Source: Portunus trituberculatus (Eukaryota > Arthropoda > Malacostraca > Decapoda > Portunidae). Taken from it: 64,000 bases of DNA. Made by a program: the position numbers and the translations under genes. The stretch lies in assembly GCF_017591435.1 (NCBI RefSeq), contig NC_059268.1, positions 19,591,684 through 19,655,683 on the forward strand, read 5' to 3'. The notes under the pieces were generated by a model. It was not told the origin of the DNA. It searched no databases and saw nothing but the letters and a program-made list of their open reading frames with translations. Positions 62,686 to 64,000 of the stretch are shown piece by piece; position 1 is the stretch's first letter; each line of letters starts with the position of its first letter.

Positions 62686-63455
62686 TTAACCCCTTCAGTA
62701 CTGGGACACATTTTTACCTTGACATTTGTGTACCATTAGACCATTTTATTGACATTAGGAAGGGTCTATGGAGGTCAGAAGATTAATGGCCACAGTTTTC
62801 ACTATTTTAACCCCTTTAGTACTGGGACACATTTTTACCTTGACATTTGTGTACCATTAGACCATTTTATTGACATTAGGAAGGGTTTATGGAGGTCAGA
62901 AGATTAATGGCCACAGTTTTCACTATTTTAACCCCTTCAGTACTGGGACACATTTTTACCTTGACATTTGTGTACGAATAGACCATTTTATTGACATTAG
63001 GAAGGGTCTATGGAGGTCAGAAGATTAATGGCCAAAGTTTTCACTATTTTAACCCCTTCAGTACTGAGACACATTTTTACCTTGACATTTGTGTACCATT
63101 AGACCATTTTATTGACATTAGGAAGGGTCTATGGAGGTCAGAAGATTAATGGCCACAGTTTTCACTATTTTAACCCCTTCAGTACTGGGACACATTTTTA
63201 CCTTGACATTTGTGTACCATTAGACCATTTTATTGACATTAGGAAGGGTTTATGGAGGTCAGAAGATTAATGGCCACAGTTTTCACTATTTTAACCCCTT
63301 CAGTACTGGGACACATTTTTACCTTGACATTTGTGTACGAATAGACCATTTTATTGACATTAGCAAGGGTCTATGGAGGTCAGAAGATTAATGATCACAG
63401 TTTTCACTATTTTAACTCCTTCAGTACTGGGACACATTTTTACCTGTAGGTTAAT
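62686..63455 (+). repeat. 121-bp tandem array derived from the MITE end
   Basis: Six full units start at 62688, 62809, 62930, 63051, 63172 and 63293, exactly 121 bp apart, plus a partial unit from 63414. Each starts AACCCCTTCAGTACTGGGAC, the MITE terminus, and ends GGCCACAGTTTTCACTATTT. Units 2 and 5 share GGGTTTATGG and units 3 and 6 share TGTACGAATAG, so the array has a three-unit (363-bp) higher-order pattern. Confidence 0.95.
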
Positions 63456-63509
63456 GCATCGTAGAATCGATTTTCACACCTTGGTATCTCAGTGTGTAAA
63501 CAGGAAACA

Positions 63510-63827
63510 TTAATCTCTTCAGTGCCATGACGCATTTCCATATTCATTGTGGTTACTATTTGGTGATTGTATACAGCTCTAGAAACTCATGTAGGGGATT
63601 AAAATAGGGAGAACTCTTGCCATTAAACAGGAAACATTAATCTCTTGAGTGCTATGACGCATTTCCACATTCATTGTGGTTACTATTTGGTAATTTAGGG
63701 GGATTAAGATAGTGAAGAGTCTGGCCATTAATCTTCTGACCTCCATAGACGTTCATAATGTAAATAAAATCGTCTAGTCATAGGCAAAACTTACGGTAAA
63801 AATGCGTCCCAGTACTGAAGGGGTTAA
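63510..63827 (-). mobile_element. TTAA-flanked MITE with duplicated left part
   Basis: A complete copy at 63637-63827 runs from TTAATCTCTTGAGTGC to CAGTACTGAAGGGGTTAA. A 127-bp duplicate of its left part precedes it (63510-63636). Confidence 0.75.
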
Positions 63828-63970
63828 TTTCTCCTGCAGGTATTCACAAATTGATCTCTGCAGCGCTAGAGTACTTTTTCTTGTAAACCTGTACGTTATC
63901 TGGGATTCGTAAAAATATGGTATTGTTACACTGTCCATTACTTCACTACCACCACTACGCTCTACAATAC

Positions 63971-64000
63971 TTAACCCCTTCAGTAGTGTGATGCATTTTT
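63971..64000 (+). mobile_element. Start of another TTAA-type MITE copy (cut by window end)
   Basis: TTAACCCCTTCAGTAGTGTG is the family terminus; the rest lies outside. Confidence 0.7.

Overview
This is eukaryotic genomic DNA from an arthropod, most likely a decapod crustacean. Three things point that way. The genes have many small exons with GT/AG introns and encode arthropod-type proteins. Dinucleotide microsatellites (AT, AC/GT, AG/CT) make up about 7% of the window by my hand tally. The dispersed repeats (tRNA-derived SINEs, LINE relics, MITEs) resemble families I know from decapod genomes; that last point is from memory and was not searched. There is no prokaryotic gene organisation, CRISPR array or phage.

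Three genes can be assembled exon by exon on the minus strand, and a fourth starts on the plus strand. (1) 28171-3895, minus: a CREB3-like membrane-bound bZIP transcription factor with eight coding exons joining in frame to 778 codons. It has acidic N-terminal exons, a Ser/Thr-rich middle with a 13-residue poly-Asp run, basic region plus zipper, one membrane segment, and a lumenal RSLL site-1-protease-type motif. (2) 35882-32812, minus: a METTL24-like (FkbM-type) methyltransferase with seven exons and an N-terminal signal anchor. Exon 2 carries one extra nucleotide that breaks the frame. (3) 43537-40563, minus: casein kinase II subunit beta, four coding exons, 221 codons, nearly identical to animal CK2-beta, with likely upstream exons near 48.7-49.1 kb. 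(4) 57396-57802, plus: a convincing first coding exon of a gene I do not recognise.

Layout: 1-330 is a broken Tc1 transposase end. 331-3894 is the 3' flank of the CREB3-like gene. 3.9-28.2 kb is that gene, including a 12-kb intron 1 packed with microsatellites and SINEs. 28-32.8 kb is intergenic with two perfect CRE palindromes. 32.8-35.9 kb is the methyltransferase. 36-40.5 kb is AT-rich intergenic DNA. 40.6-49.1 kb is CK2-beta with a repeat-filled upstream part. 49-57 kb is LINE, DNA-transposon and minisatellite territory. 57.4 kb onward is the unrecognised gene. 61.7-64 kb is dominated by a TTAA-flanked MITE family that has been amplified into a 121-bp tandem array.

The most interesting features are repeat-gene interactions. 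A SINE tail of (AC)n read antisense supplies the 5' splice site of one CREB3-like exon. The next exon sits between two long (CT)n tracts. SINE copies are repeatedly joined to (AC)n microsatellites. A MITE end has become a tandem array with a three-unit higher-order pattern.
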